A program made the position numbers and the translations under genes. Positions 24,211 through 36,783 of a stretch of DNA of 64,000 nt are shown here, piece after piece (the first letter of the stretch is position 1; each line of letters starts with the position of its first letter). The notes under the pieces were generated by a model. That model did not search any database. It had not been told where the DNA came from and saw nothing but the letters and a program-made list of their open reading frames with translations. Origin of the DNA: Limnoperna fortunei. Lineage: Eukaryota > Mollusca > Bivalvia > Mytilida > Modiolidae. The stretch is taken from NCBI GenBank assembly GCA_944474755.1, contig OX104122.1, forward strand, positions 17,804,641 to 17,868,640. Reading direction: 5' to 3'.

Positions 24211-27200
24211 TTTGTACAATTTATTGACTGGTTCTTTATTGCGTTTTGTACAGTTATTGACTGTTTCTTTATTGATTTTTGTACAGTTTATTGACTGTTT
24301 CTTTATTGAGTTTTGTACAGTTTATTGACTGTTTCTTTATTGAGTTTTGTACAGTTTATTGACTGGTTCTTTATTCAGTTTTGTATAGTTTATTGACTGT
24401 TTCTTTATTTAGCTTTGTACAGTTTATTGACTGGTTCTTTATTTTGTTTTGTGCAGTTTATTGACTGTTTCTTTAATTAGTTTTGTACAGTTTATTGACT
24501 GGTTCTTTATTAAGTTTTGTACAGTTTACTGACTGGTTCTTTATTGAGTTTTGTACATTTTATTGACTGGTTCTTTATTCAGTTTTGTACAGTTTATTGA
24601 CTGTTACTTTATTGCGTTTTGTACAGTTTATTGACTGGTTCTTTATTGAGTTTTGTACAGTTTATTGACTGTTTCTTGATAGAGTTTTGTACAGTTTACT
24701 GACTTGTTCTTTACTGAATTTTGTACAGTTTATTGACTGGTTCTTATTGAGTTTTGTACATTTTATTGACTTGTTCTTTATTCAGTTTTGTACAGTTTAT
24801 TGACTGGTTCTTTATTGAGTTTTGTACAGTTTATTGACTGGTTCTTTATTAAGTTTTGTACAGTTTATTGACTGTTTCTTTATTGCGTTTTGTACAGTTT
24901 ATTGACTGGTTCTTTATTGAATTTTGTACAGTTTATTGATTGGTTCTTTATTGAGTTTTGTACAGTTTATTGACTGGTTCTTTGTTGAGTTTTGTACAGT
25001 TTATTGACTGGTTCTTTATTCAGTTTTGTACAGTTTATTGACTGGTTCTTTATTGAGTTTTGTACATTTTATTGACTGTTTCTTTATTCAGTTTTGTACA
25101 GTTTATTAACTGTTTCTTTATTGAGTTTTGTACAGTTTATTGACTGGTTCTTTGTTGAGTTTTGTACAGTTTATTGACTGTTTCTTTATTTAGTTTCGTA
25201 CAGTTTATCGACTGGTTCTTTATTGAGTTTTGTACAATTTATTGACTGGTTCTTTATTGAATTTTGTACAGTTTGTTGACTGTTTCTTTATTGATTGAAT
25301 TTTGTATAGTTTATTGACTGGTTCTTTATTGAGTTTTGTACAGTTGATTGATTGGTTCTTTATTGAGTTTTGTACAGTTTATTGACTGGTTCTTTATTGA
25401 GTTTTGTACATTTTATTGACTGGTTCTTTATTCAGTTTTGTACAGTTTATTGACTGGTTCTTTGTTGAGTTTTGTACAGTTTATTGACTTGTTCTTTATT
25501 GAATTTTGTACAGTTTATTGACTGTTTCTTTATTGATTGAGTTTTGTACAGTTTATTGTCTGGTTCTTTATTGAGTTTTGTACAGTTTATTGACTGATTC
25601 TTTATTGAGTTTTGTACAGTTTATTGACTGGTTCTTTATTGCGTTTTGTACAGTTATTGACTGTTTCTTTATTGAGTTTTGTACAGTTTATTGACTGGTT
25701 CTTTATTGAGTTTTGTACAGTTTATTGACTGGTTCTTTATTCAGTTTTGTACAGTTTATTGACTGTTACTTTATTGCGTTTTGTACAGTTTATTGACTGG
25801 TTCTTTATTGAGTTTTGTACAGTTTATTGACTGTTTCTTGATAGAGTTTTGTACAGTTTACTGACTTGTTCTTTACTGAATTTTGTACAGTTTATTGACT
25901 TGTTCTTATTGAGTTTTGTACATTTTATTGACTTGTTCTTTATTCAGTTTTGTACAGTTTATTGACTGGTTCTTTATTGAGTTTTGTACAGTTTATTGAC
26001 TGGTTCTTTATTAAGTTTTGTACAGTTTATTGACTGTTTCTTTATTGCGTTTTGTACAGTTTATTGACTGGTTCTTTATTGAATTTTGTACAGTTTATTG
26101 ATTGGTTCTTTATTGAGTTTTGTACAGTTTATTGACTGGTTCTTTGTTGAGTTTTGTACATTTTATTGACTGGTTCTTTATTCAGTTTTGTACAGTTTAT
26201 TGACTGGTTCTTTATTGAGTTTTGTACATTTTATTGACTGTTTCTTTATTCAGTTTTGTACAGTTTATTAACTGTTTCTTTATTGAGTTTTGTACAGTTT
26301 ATTGACTGGTTCTTTGTTGAGTTTTGTACAGTTTATTGACTGTTTCTTTATTTAGTTTCGTACAGTTTATCGACTGGTTCTTTATTGAGTTTTGTACAAT
26401 TTATTGACTGGTTCTTTATTGAATTTTGTACAGTTTGTTGACTGTTTCTTTATTGATTGAATTTTGTATAGTTTATTGACTGGTTCTTTATTGAGTTTTG
26501 TACAGTTGATTGATTGGTTCTTTATTGAGTTTTGTACAGTTTATTGACTGGTTCTTTATTGAGTTTTTATACATTTTATTGACTGGTTCTTTATTCAGTT
26601 TTGTACAGTTTATTGACTGGTTCTTTGTTGAGTTTTGTACAGTTTATTGACTTGTTCTTTATTGCATTTTGTACAGTTTATTGACTGTTTCTTTATTGAT
26701 TGAGTTTTGTACAGTTTATTGTCTGGTTCTTTATTGAGTTTTGTACAGTTTATTGACTGATTCTTTATTGAGTTTTGTACAGTTTATTGACTGGTTCTTT
26801 ATTGCGTTTTGTACAGTTATTGACTGTTTCTTTATTGAGTTTTGTACAGTTTATTGACTGTTTCTTTATTGAGTTTTGTACAGTTTATTGACGGATTCTT
26901 TATTGAGTTTTGTACAGTTTATTGACTTATTCTTTATTCAGTTTTGTATAGTTTATTGACTGTTTCTTTATTTATCTTTGTACAGTTTATTGACTGATTC
27001 TTTATTTTGTTTTGTGCAGTTTATTGACTGTTTCTTTAATTAGTTTTGTACTGTTTATTGACTGGTTCTTTATTAAGTTTTGTACAGTTTATTAACTGTT
27101 TCTTTATTGAGTTTTGTACAGTTTATTGACTGGTTCTTTGTTGAGTTTTGTACAGTTTATTGACTGTTTCTTTATTTAGTTTCGTACAGTTTATCGACTG

Positions 27201-27763
27201 GTTCTTTATTGAGTTTTGTACAATTTATTGACTGGTTCTTTATTGAATTTTGTACAGTTTGTTGACTGTTTCTTTATTGATTGAATTTTGTATAGTTTAT
27301 TGACTGGTTCTTTATTGAGTTTTGTACAGTTGATTGATTGGTTCTTTATTGAGTTTTGTACAGTTTATTGACTGGTTCTTTATTGAGTTTTGTACATTTT
27401 ATTGACTGGTTCTTTATTCAGTTTTGTACAGTTTATTGACTGGTTCTTTGTTGAGTTTTGTACAGTTTATTGACTTGTTCTTTATTGAATTTTGTACAGT
27501 TTATTGACTGTTTCTTTATTGATTGAGTTTTGTACAGTTTATTGTCTGGTTCTTTATTGAGTTTTGTACAGTTTATTGACTGATTCTTTATTGAGTTTTG
27601 TACAGTTTATTGACTGGTTCTTTATTGCGTTTTGTACAGTTATTGACTGTTTCTTTATTGAGTTTTGTACAGTTTATTGACTGGTTCTTTATTGAGTTTT
27701 GTACATTTTATTGACTGGTTCTTTATTCAGTTTTGTACAGTTTATTGACTGTTACTTTATTGC
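24211..27763 (+). repeat. Higher-order blocks marked by GTTACTTTATTGCG
   Basis: This stretch begins the family that dominates to 41 kb. Marker units GTACAGTTGATTGATTGG stand at 25,338, 26,500 and 27,324. Other landmarks are CTGTTACTTTATTGCG, TTCTTGATAGAG, GGTTCTTATTGAG (one base short), TTATTAACTG and ACAGTTTGTTGAC. The 1,162-bp interval 25,338-26,499 has the same length as intervals at 27,324-28,485 and 36,159-37,320. Confidence 0.68.
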
Positions 27764-29334
27764 GTTTTGTACAGTTTATTGACTGGTTCTTTATTGAGTT
27801 TTGTACAGTTTATTGACTGTTTCTTGATAGAGTTTTGTACAGTTTACTGACTTGTTCTTTACTGAATTTTGTACAGTTTATTGACTGGTTCTTATTGAGT
27901 TTTGTACATTTTATTGACTTGTTCTTTATTCAGTTTTGTACAGTTTATTGACTGGTTCTTTATTGAGTTTTGTACAGTTTATTGACTGGTTCTTTATTAA
28001 GTTTTGTACAGTTTATTGACTGTTTCTTTATTGCGTTTTGTACAGTTTATTGACTGGTTCTTTATTGAATTTTGTACAGTTTATTGATTGGTTCTTTATT
28101 GAGTTTTGTACAGTTTATTGACTGGTTCTTTGTTGAGTTTTGTACATTTTATTGACTGGTTCTTTATTCAGTTTTGTACAGTTTATTGACTGGTTCTTTA
28201 TTGAGTTTTGTACATTTTATTGACTGTTTCTTTATTCAGTTTTGTACAGTTTATTAACTGTTTCTTTATTGAGTTTTGTACAGTTTATTGACTGCTTCTT
28301 TGTTGAGTTTTGTACAGTTTATTGACTGTTTCTTTATTTAGTTTCGTACAGTTTATCGACTGGTTCTTTATTGAGTTTTGTACAATTTATTGACTGGTTC
28401 TTTATTGAATTTTGTACAGTTTGTTGACTGTTTCTTTATTGATTGAATTTTGTATAGTTTATTGACTGGTTCTTTATTGAGTTTTGTACAGTTGATTGAT
28501 TGGTTCTTTATTGAGTTTTGTACAGTTTATTGACTGGTTCTTTATTGAGTTTTATACATTTTATTGACTGGTTCTTTATTCAGTTTTGTTCAGTTTATTG
28601 ACTGGTTCTTTGTTGAGTTTTGTACAGTTTATTGACTTGTTCTTTATTGAATTTTGTACAGTTTATTGACTGTTTCTTTATTGATTGAGTTTTGTACAGT
28701 TTATTGTCTGGTTCTTTATTGAGTTTTGTACAGTTTATTGACTGATTCTTTATTGAGTTTTGTACAGTTTATTGACTGGTTCTTTATTGCGTTTTGTACA
28801 GTTATTGACTGTTTCTTTATTGAGTTTTGTACAGTTTATTGACTGTTTCTTTATTGAGTTTTGTACAGTTTATTGACGGATTCTTTATTGAGTTTTGTAC
28901 AGTTTATTGACTGATTCTTTATTCAGTTTTGTATAGTTTATTGACTGTTTCTTTATTTATCTTTGTACAGTTTATTGACTGATTCTTTATTTTGTTTTGT
29001 GCAGTTTATTGACTGTTTCTTTAATTAGTTTTGTACTGTTTATTGACTGGTTCTTTATTAAGTTTTGTACAGTTTACTGACTGGTTCTTTATTGAGTTTT
29101 GTACATTTTATTGACTGGTTCTTTATTCAGTTTTGTACAGTTTATTGACTGTTTCTTTATTGCGTTTTGTACAGTTTATTGACTGGTTCTTTATTGAGTC
29201 TTGTACAGTTTATTGACTGTTTCTTTATAGAGTTTTGTACAGTTTACTGACTTGTTCTTTACTGAATTATGTACAGTTTATTGACTGTTTCTTTTTGAGT
29301 TTTGTACAGTTTATTGACTGTTTCTTTATAGAGT
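27764..29334 (+). repeat. Copy 1 of a 1.57-kb near-identical duplication (3,000-bp spacing)
   Basis: This stretch is repeated at 30,764-32,334 with no insertion or deletion. I saw only two internal base differences: TTTCTTTATTGCG against TTTCTTTGTTGCG near 28,030 and 31,030, and GACTGATTC against GACTTATTC near 28,913 and 31,913. Shared rare changes include GACTGCTTC, GAGTTTTATACAT, TTTTGTTCAG, GAGTCTTG and GAATTATGTAC. The 3,000-bp spacing is not a multiple of 34 because the block holds 33-bp and 38-bp variants. Confidence 0.85.
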
Positions 29335-30763
29335 ATTGTACAGTTTACTGACTTGTTCTTTACTGAATTTTGTACAGTTTATTGACTGGTTCTTTATTGA
29401 GTTTTGTACAGTTTCTTGACTGATTCTTTATTGAGTTTTGTACAGTTCATTGACTGTTTTTTTTGATTGAGTTTTGTACAGTTCATTGACTGGTTCTTTA
29501 TTGAGTTTTGTACAGTTTCTTGACTGATTCTTTATTGAGTTTTGTACAGTTTACTGACTGGTTCTTTCTTGAGTTTTGTACAGTTTATTGACTGTTTCTT
29601 TATTGAGTTTTGTACAATTTATTGACTGTTTCTTTATTGAGTTTTGTACAGTTTATTGACTGGTTCTTTATTGAGTTTTGTACAGTTTATTGACTGGTTC
29701 TTTATTGAGTTTTGTACAGTTTATTGACTGGTTCTTTATTAAGTTTTGTACAGTTTATTGACTGGTTCTTTATTGAGTTTTGTACATTTTATTGACTTGT
29801 TCTTTATTCAGTTTTGTACAGTTTATTGACTGTTTCTTTATTGCGTTTTGTAGTTTATTGACTGGTTCTTTATTGAGTTTTGTACAGTTTATTGATTTGT
29901 TCTTTATTGAGTTTTGTACAGTTTATTGACTGGTTCTTTATTGAGTTTTGTACATTTTATTGACTGGTTCTTTATTCAGTTTTGTACAGTTTATTGACTG
30001 GTTCTTTATTGAGTTTTGTACATTTTATTGACCGGTTCTTTATTCAGTTTTGTACAATTTATTGACTGTTTCTTTATTGAGTTCTGTACAGTTTATTGAC
30101 TGGTTCTTTCTTGAGTTTTGTACAGTTTATTGACTGTTTCTTTATTTAGTTTCGTACAGTTTATCGACTGATTCTTTATTGAGTTTTGTACAATTTATTG
30201 ACTGGTTCTTTGTTGAGTTTTGTACATTTTATTGACTGGTTCTTTATTCAGTTTTGTACTGTTTATTGACTGGTTCTTTATTAAGTTTTGTACAGTTTAT
30301 TAACTGTTTCTTTATTGAGTTTTGTACAGTTTATTGACTGGTTCTTTGTTGAGTTTTGTACAGTTTATTGACTGTTTCTTTATTTAGTATCGTACAGTTT
30401 ATCGACTGGTTCTTTATTGAGTTTTGTACAATTTATTGACTGGTTCTTTATTGAATTTTGTACAGTTTGTTGACTGTTTCTTTATTGATTGAATTTTGTA
30501 TAGTTTATTGACTGGTTCTTTATTGAGTTTTGTACAGTTGATTGATTGGTTCTTTATTGAGTTTTGTACAGTTTATTGACTGGTTCTTTATTGAGTTTTG
30601 TACATTTTATTGACTGGTTCTTTGTTGAGTTTTGTACAGTTTATTGACTGGTTCTTTGTTGAGTTTTGTACAGTTTACTGACTTGTTCTTTACTGAATTT
30701 TGTACAGTTTATTGACTGGTTCTTATTGAGTTTTGTACATTTTATTGACTTGTTCTTTATTCA
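29335..30763 (+). repeat. Spacer part of the 3,000-bp unit
   Basis: This contains the poly-T unit (29,457-29,464), the 32-bp GTAGTTT variant, GACCGG and AGTTCTG units. A corresponding stretch downstream (32,335 onward) lacks about eight monomers including the poly-T unit, then resumes with ACAATTTATTG at a spacing of about 2,727 bp. The single-copy change AGTATCGTAC near 30,390 replaces AGTTTCGTAC. Confidence 0.65.
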
Positions 30764-32334
30764 GTTTTGTACAGTTTATTGACTGGTTCTTTATTGAGTT
30801 TTGTACAGTTTATTGACTGTTTCTTGATAGAGTTTTGTACAGTTTACTGACTTGTTCTTTACTGAATTTTGTACAGTTTATTGACTGGTTCTTATTGAGT
30901 TTTGTACATTTTATTGACTTGTTCTTTATTCAGTTTTGTACAGTTTATTGACTGGTTCTTTATTGAGTTTTGTACAGTTTATTGACTGGTTCTTTATTAA
31001 GTTTTGTACAGTTTATTGACTGTTTCTTTGTTGCGTTTTGTACAGTTTATTGACTGGTTCTTTATTGAATTTTGTACAGTTTATTGATTGGTTCTTTATT
31101 GAGTTTTGTACAGTTTATTGACTGGTTCTTTGTTGAGTTTTGTACATTTTATTGACTGGTTCTTTATTCAGTTTTGTACAGTTTATTGACTGGTTCTTTA
31201 TTGAGTTTTGTACATTTTATTGACTGTTTCTTTATTCAGTTTTGTACAGTTTATTAACTGTTTCTTTATTGAGTTTTGTACAGTTTATTGACTGCTTCTT
31301 TGTTGAGTTTTGTACAGTTTATTGACTGTTTCTTTATTTAGTTTCGTACAGTTTATCGACTGGTTCTTTATTGAGTTTTGTACAATTTATTGACTGGTTC
31401 TTTATTGAATTTTGTACAGTTTGTTGACTGTTTCTTTATTGATTGAATTTTGTATAGTTTATTGACTGGTTCTTTATTGAGTTTTGTACAGTTGATTGAT
31501 TGGTTCTTTATTGAGTTTTGTACAGTTTATTGACTGGTTCTTTATTGAGTTTTATACATTTTATTGACTGGTTCTTTATTCAGTTTTGTTCAGTTTATTG
31601 ACTGGTTCTTTGTTGAGTTTTGTACAGTTTATTGACTTGTTCTTTATTGAATTTTGTACAGTTTATTGACTGTTTCTTTATTGATTGAGTTTTGTACAGT
31701 TTATTGTCTGGTTCTTTATTGAGTTTTGTACAGTTTATTGACTGATTCTTTATTGAGTTTTGTACAGTTTATTGACTGGTTCTTTATTGCGTTTTGTACA
31801 GTTATTGACTGTTTCTTTATTGAGTTTTGTACAGTTTATTGACTGTTTCTTTATTGAGTTTTGTACAGTTTATTGACGGATTCTTTATTGAGTTTTGTAC
31901 AGTTTATTGACTTATTCTTTATTCAGTTTTGTATAGTTTATTGACTGTTTCTTTATTTATCTTTGTACAGTTTATTGACTGATTCTTTATTTTGTTTTGT
32001 GCAGTTTATTGACTGTTTCTTTAATTAGTTTTGTACTGTTTATTGACTGGTTCTTTATTAAGTTTTGTACAGTTTACTGACTGGTTCTTTATTGAGTTTT
32101 GTACATTTTATTGACTGGTTCTTTATTCAGTTTTGTACAGTTTATTGACTGTTTCTTTATTGCGTTTTGTACAGTTTATTGACTGGTTCTTTATTGAGTC
32201 TTGTACAGTTTATTGACTGTTTCTTTATAGAGTTTTGTACAGTTTACTGACTTGTTCTTTACTGAATTATGTACAGTTTATTGACTGTTTCTTTTTGAGT
32301 TTTGTACAGTTTATTGACTGTTTCTTTATAGAGT
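30764..32334 (+). repeat. Copy 2 of the 1.57-kb duplication (3,000-bp spacing)
   Basis: This is the downstream partner of 27,764-29,334. Directly upstream, the order of units differs from copy 1: the TTCTTATTGAG, GTACAT and TTCAG units appear twice (about 30,720 and 30,895). The left junction therefore lies within or next to a small local duplication of about 170 bp. Confidence 0.82.
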
Positions 32335-33540
32335 TTTGTACAATTTATTGACTGTTTCTTTATTGAGTTTTGTACAGTTTATTGACTGGTTCTTTATTGA
32401 GTTTTGTACAGTTTATTGACTGGTTCTTTATTGAGTTTTGTACAGTTTATTGACTGGTTCTTTATTAAGTTTTGTACAGTTTATTTACTGGTTCTTTATT
32501 GAGTTTTGTACATTTTATTGACTTGTTCTTTATTCAGTTTTGTACAGTTTATTGACTGTTTCTTTATTGCGTTTTGTAGTTTATTGACTGGTTCTTTATT
32601 GAGTTTTGTACAGTTTATTGATTTGTTCTTTATTGAGTTTTGTACAGTTTATTGACTGGTTCTTTATTGAGTTTTGTACATTTTATTGACTGGTTCTTTA
32701 TTCAGTTTTGTACAGTTTATTGACTGGTTCTTTATTGAGTTTTGTACATTTTATTGACCGGTTCTTTATTCAGTTTTGTACAATTTATTGACTGTTTCTT
32801 TATTGAGTTCTGTACAGTTTATTGACTGGTTCTTTCTTGAGTTTTGTACAGTTTATTGACTGTTTCTTTATTTAGTTTCGTACAGTTTATCGACTGATTC
32901 TTTATTGAGTTTTGTACAATTTATTGACTGGTTCTTTGTTGAGTTTTGTACATTTTATTGACTGGTTCTTTATTCAGTTTTGTACAGTTTATTGACTGTT
33001 TCTTTAATTAGTTTTGTACTGTTTATTGACTGGTTCTTTATTAAGTTTTGTACAGTTTATTAACTGTTTCTTTATTGAGTTTTGTACAGTTTATTGACTG
33101 GTTCTTTGTTGAGTTTTGTACAGTTTATTGACTGTTTCTTTATTTAGTTTCGTACAGTTTATCGACTGGTTCTTTATTGAGTTTTGTACAATTTATTGAC
33201 TGGTTCTTTATTGAATTTTGTACAGTTTGTTGACTGTTTCTTTATTGATTGAATTTTGTATAGTTTATTGACTGGTTCTTTATTGAGTTTTGTACAGTTG
33301 ATTGATTGGTTCTTTATTGAGTTTTGTACAGTTTATTGACTGGTTCTTTATTGAGTTTTGTACAGTTTATTGACTGGTTCTTTATTGAGTTTTGTACAGT
33401 TTATTGACTGGTTCTTTGTTGAGTTTTGTACAGTTCATTGACTGTTTTTTTTGATTGAGTTTTGTACAGTTTATTGACTGGTTCTTATTGAGTTTTGTAC
33501 ATTTTATTGACTTGTTCTTTATTCAGTTTTGTACAGTTAT
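32335..33540 (+). repeat. Shortened continuation of the 3,000-bp unit
   Basis: After the junction at 32,335 this follows 29.6-30.7 kb, with the 32-bp GTAGTTT variant near 32,576, GACCGG near 32,757, AGTTCTG and the marker unit at 33,292. Near 33,445 an 8-T poly-T unit stands in an unusual setting, flanked by CTTTGTTGAG and TTCTTATTGAG units and not by the usual TTCTTGACTG units. This suggests a deletion joined two distant parts of a block here. Confidence 0.62.
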
Positions 33541-35860
33541 TGACTGTTTCTTTATTGAGTTTTGTACAGTTTATTGACTGGTTCTTTATTAAGTTTTGTA
33601 CAGTTTATTGACTGTTTCTTTATTGCGTTTTGTACAGTTTATTGACTGGTTCTTTATTGAATTTTGTACAGTTTATTGATTGGTTCTTTATTGAGTTTTG
33701 TACAGTTTATTGACTGGTTCTTTGTTGAGTTTTGTACATTTTATTGACTGGTTCTTTATTCAGTTTTGTACAGTTTATTGACTGGTTCTTTATTGAGTTT
33801 TGTACATTTTATTGACTGTTTCTTTATTCAGTTTTGTACAGTTTATTAACTGTTTCTTTATTGAGTTTTGTACAGTTTATTGACTGGTTCTTTGTTCAGT
33901 TTTGTACAGTTTATTGACTGGTTCTTTATTTAGTTTTGTACAGTTTATCGACTGGTTCTTTATTGAGTTTTGTACAATTTATTGACTGGTTCTTTATTGA
34001 ATTTTGTACAGTTTGTTGACTGTTTCTTTATTGATTGAATTTTGTATAGTTTATTGACTGGTTCTTTATTGAGTTTTGTACAGTTGATTGATTGGTTCTT
34101 TATTGAGTTTTGTACAGTTTATTGACTGGTTCTTTATTGAGTTTTATACATTTTATTGACTGGTTCTTTATTCAGTTTTGTACAGTTTATTGACTGGTTC
34201 TTTGTTGAGTTTTGTACAGTTTATTGACTTGTTCTTTATTGAATTTTGTACAGTTTATTGACTGTTTCTTTATTGATTGAGTTTTGTACAGTTTATTGTC
34301 TGGTTCTTTATTGAGTTTTGTACAGTTTATTGACTGATTCTTTATTGAGTTTTGTACAGTTTATTGACTGGTTCTTTATTGCGTTTTGTACAGTTATTGA
34401 CTGTTTCTTTATTGAGTTTTGTACAGTTTATTGACTGTTTCTTTATTGAGTTTTGTACAGTTTATTGACGGATTCTTTATTGAGTTTTGTACAGTTTATT
34501 GACTTATTCTTTATTCAGTTTTGTATAGTTTATTGACTGTTTCTTTATTTATCTTTGTACAGTTTATTGACTGATTCTTTATTTTGTTTTGTGCAGTTTA
34601 TTGACTGTTTCTTTAATTAGTTTTGTACTGTTTATTGACTGGTTCTTTATTAAGTTTTGTACAGTTTACTGACTGGTTCTTTATTGAGTTTTGTACATTT
34701 TATTGACTGGTTCTTTATTCAGTTTTGTACAGTTTATTGACTGTTTCTTTATTGCGTTTTGTACAGTTTATTGACTGGTTCTTTATTGAGTCTTGTACAG
34801 TTTATTGACTGTTTCTTTATAGAGTTTTGTACAGTTTACTGACTTGTTCTTTACTGAATTATGTACAGTTTATTGACTGTTTCTTTTTGAGTTTTGTACA
34901 GTTTATTGACTGTTTCTTTATAGAGTTTTGTACAGTTTACTGACTTGTTCTTTACTGAATTTTGTACAGTTTATTGACTGGTTCTTTATTGAGTTTTGTA
35001 CAGTTTCTTGACTGATTCTTTATTGAGTTTTGTACAGTTCATTGACTGTTTTTTTTTGATTGAGTTTTGTACAGTTCATTGACTGGTTCTTTATTGAGTT
35101 TTGTACAGTTTCTTGACTGGTTCTTTATTGAGTTTTGTACAGTTTATTGACTGGTTCTTTCTTGAGTTTTGTACAGTTTATTGACTGTTTCTTTATTGAG
35201 TTTTGTACAATTTATTGACTGTTTCTTTATTGAGTTTTGTACAGTTTATTGACTGGTTCTTTATTGAGTTTTGTACAGTTTATTGACTGGTTCTTTATTG
35301 AGTTTTGTACAGTTTATTGACTGGTTCTTTATTAAGTTTTGTACAGTTTATTGACTGGTTCTTTATTGAGTTTTGTACATTTTATTGACTTGTTCTTTAT
35401 TCAGTTTTGTACAGTTTATTGACTGTTTCTTTATTGCGTTTTGTAGTTTATTGACTGGTTCTTTATTGAGTTTTGTACAGTTTATTGATTTGTTCTTTAT
35501 TGAGTTTTGTACAGTTTATTGACTGGTTCTTTATTGAGTTTTGTACATTTTATTGACTGGTTCTTTATTCAGTTTTGTACAGTTTATTGACTGGTTCTTT
35601 ATTGAGTTTTGTACATTTTATTGACCGGTTCTTTATTCAGTTTTGTACAATTTATTGACTGTTTCTTTATTGAGTTCTGTACAGTTTATTGACTGGTTCT
35701 TTCTTGAGTTTTGTACAGTTTATTGACTGTTTCTTTATTTAGTTTCGTACAGTTTATCGACTGATTCTTTATTGAGTTTTGTACAATTTATTGACTGGTT
35801 CTTTGTTGAGTTTTGTACATTTTATTGACTGGTTCTTTATTCAGTTTTGTACAGTTTATT
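33541..35860 (+). repeat. Copy 1 of a 2.3-kb duplication (3,243-bp spacing)
   Basis: This is repeated at about 36,784-39,103. Landmarks at the same spacing are CTTTGTTGAG at 33,721 and 36,964, the marker GTACAGTTGATTGATTGG at 34,078 and 37,321, and GAGTCTTG at 34,789 and 38,032. The poly-T run is 9 T here and 8 T in copy 2. One local difference is TTTAGTTTTGTAC near 33,930, where copy 2 has TTTAGTTTCGTAC. Confidence 0.75.
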
Positions 35861-36783
35861 GACTGTTTCTTTAATTAGTTTTGTACTGTTTATTGACTGG
35901 TTCTTTATTAAGTTTTGTACAGTTTATTAACTGTTTCTTTATTGAGTTTTGTACAGTTTATTGACTGGTTCTTTGTTGAGTTTTGTACAGTTTATTGACT
36001 GTTTCTTTATTTAGTTTCGTACAGTTTATCGACTGGTTCTTTATTGAGTTTTGTACAATTTATTGACTGGTTCTTTATTGAATTTTGTACAGTTTGTTGA
36101 CTGTTTCTTTATTGATTGAATTTTGTATAGTTTATTGACTGGTTCTTTATTGAGTTTTGTACAGTTGATTGATTGGTTCTTTATTGAGTTTTGTACAGTT
36201 TATTGACTGGTTCTTTATTGAGTTTTGTACATTTTATTGACTGGTTCTTTATTCAGTTTTGTACAGTTTATTGACTGGTTCTTTGTTGAGTTTTGTACAG
36301 TTTATTGACTTGTTCTTTATTGAATTTTGTACAGTTTATTGACTGTTTCTTTATTGATTGAGTTTTGTACAGTTTATTGTCTGGTTCTTTATTGAGTTTT
36401 GTACAGTTTATTGACTGATTCTTTATTGAGTTTTGTACAGTTTATTGACTGGTTCTTTATTGCGTTTTGTACAGTTATTGACTGTTTCTTTATTGAGTTT
36501 TGTACAGTTTATTGACTGGTTCTTTATTGAGTTTTGTACATTTTATTGACTGGTTCTTTATTCAGTTTTGTACAGTTTATTGACTGTTACTTTATTGCGT
36601 TTTGTACAGTTTATTGACTGGTTCTTTATTGAGTTTTGTACAGTTTATTGACTGTTTCTTGATAGAGTTTTGTACAGTTTACTGACTTGTTCTTTACTGA
36701 ATTTTGTACAGTTTATTGACTGGTTCTTATTGAGTTTTGTACATTTTATTGACTTGTTCTTTATTCAGTTTTGTACAGTTTAT
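35861..36783 (+). repeat. Link between the two 3,243-bp-spaced copies
   Basis: Units with TTAATTAGTTTTG, TTATTAACTG and CTGTTACTTTATTGCG lead into the marker unit at 36,159, as at 25-27 kb. The marker-to-marker interval 36,159-37,320 is 1,162 bp, equal to those at 25,338 and 27,324. Confidence 0.65.

Noticed and set aside
27764..32334. The exact 3,000-bp shift as a biologically set length
   Set aside because: 3,000 is not a multiple of 34 and arises from summing 33-, 34- and 38-bp units; other spacings (892, 1,162, 1,977, 3,243, 4,720, 8,338) show no common value.
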